This document shows, in pieces, positions 5,313-5,450 of a DNA stretch of 5,450 nucleotides. The translations under genes and the position numbers were made by a program. The stretch comes from Leadbetterella sp031420365 (GTDB lineage Bacteria > Bacteroidota > Bacteroidia > Cytophagales > Spirosomataceae): positions 1 to 5,450 of the forward strand of contig JANOMP010000177.1 in NCBI GenBank assembly GCA_031420365.1, read 5' to 3'. Within the stretch, counting starts at the first letter, position 1. Each line of letters opens with the position of its first letter. The notes below the pieces were generated by a model. That model was not told the origin of the DNA and did no database searches. It saw only the letters and a program-made list of their open reading frames with translations.

Positions 5313-5364
5313 GCTGTGCGAAGGCTCCCGCCTTCGTACGTGTGTATTTCGGTCTTTGACCGAA
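5313..5364. repeat. Second REP-like double-hairpin element, inverted relative to 96-146
   Basis: Hairpin B is CGAAGGC-TCCC-GCCTTCG (5319-5336) and hairpin A is TTCGGTC-TTT-GACCGAA (5348-5364). Compared with the element at 96-146 in the same orientation, GCTGTGCGAAGGC, GCCTTCGTACGTG and the spacing are conserved, the 4-nt loop differs, and the A stem is rewritten but still pairs fully. It sits between the gene end at 5382 and the operon start at 5244. Confidence 0.75.
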
Positions 5365-5381
5365 GTAAAACATAATGCTTT

Positions 5382-5450
5382 TTACCATTCATTTATTTCA
5401 ATAATACTATTTTGTTTCGTAAAATCAATTATTGGAACAGAAGCAATGCA
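5382..5450 (-). CDS. C-terminal end of an unidentified minus-strand gene, cut by window edge
   Basis: The minus strand is open from the window edge to TAA (5384-5382), 22 sense codons; the other two frames hit stops within a few codons. The product ends VPIIDFTKQNSIIEINEW, which reads like the end of a real protein, but the family cannot be recognised from so little. It would lie upstream of, and in the same direction as, the thioredoxin-exporter operon, separated by 137 bp carrying a hairpin repeat and a candidate promoter, so it is probably a separate transcription unit. Confidence 0.5.
   Translation of the reverse strand, partial: CIASVPIIDFTKQNSIIEINEW

Overview
The window looks like an accessory island from a Bacteroidota genome, most likely a Cytophagales/Spirosomaceae-type organism. 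The evidence is indirect: Bacteroidota-style TlpA-like secreted thioredoxins, a GG-leader peptide with the LSRxxMKNVKGG-type leader, TAnnTTTG-like promoter boxes with A/T-rich leaders and no Shine-Dalgarno, and repeat families I associate with this phylum. Genus cannot be fixed from the sequence.

Layout, left to right. Positions 1-68 hold the first codons of a REP-associated tyrosine transposase (RAYT, IS200-like) on the minus strand. A double-hairpin REP-like element (96-146) follows immediately upstream of it. Positions 147-419 hold no convincing gene. On the minus strand, 1793-420 encodes a secreted TlpA-like thioredoxin (457 aa, CAGC active site). A strong intrinsic terminator (1881-1918) separates it from a 78-aa double-glycine leader peptide (2162-1926) with three cysteines in the mature part. 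The 454-bp gap 2163-2616 holds a possible coding remnant, a candidate promoter for the peptide gene and twin perfect 16-bp palindromes typical of a repressor operator. A small XRE-family regulator (2617-2844) is the only clear plus-strand gene. It runs head-on into, and overlaps by 10 bp, a C39-peptidase ABC exporter gene (3767-2835) whose 3' portion is missing: the peptidase and two membrane helices remain, the ATPase is gone. A second secreted TlpA-like protein (5244-3793, 483 aa, CGPC) lies 25 bp upstream of the exporter, apparently in the same operon. Beyond it are an operator-like dyad (5262-5279), an inverted second copy of the REP-like element (5313-5364) and the last 22 codons of another minus-strand gene (5450-5382).

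Working model (inference): this is a peptide-export locus. The C39 domain would cut the leader after Gly23-Gly24, an ABC exporter would move the Cys-containing peptide out, and the periplasmic TlpA-like proteins would make, reduce or isomerise its disulfides. The XRE protein, acting on the palindromes, is the obvious candidate regulator. As it stands the local exporter cannot work as a transporter, so export would need another copy elsewhere, or the locus is a rearranged remnant. The exporter and XRE genes are visibly richer in G+C than the TlpA and peptide genes, so the island is a mosaic.
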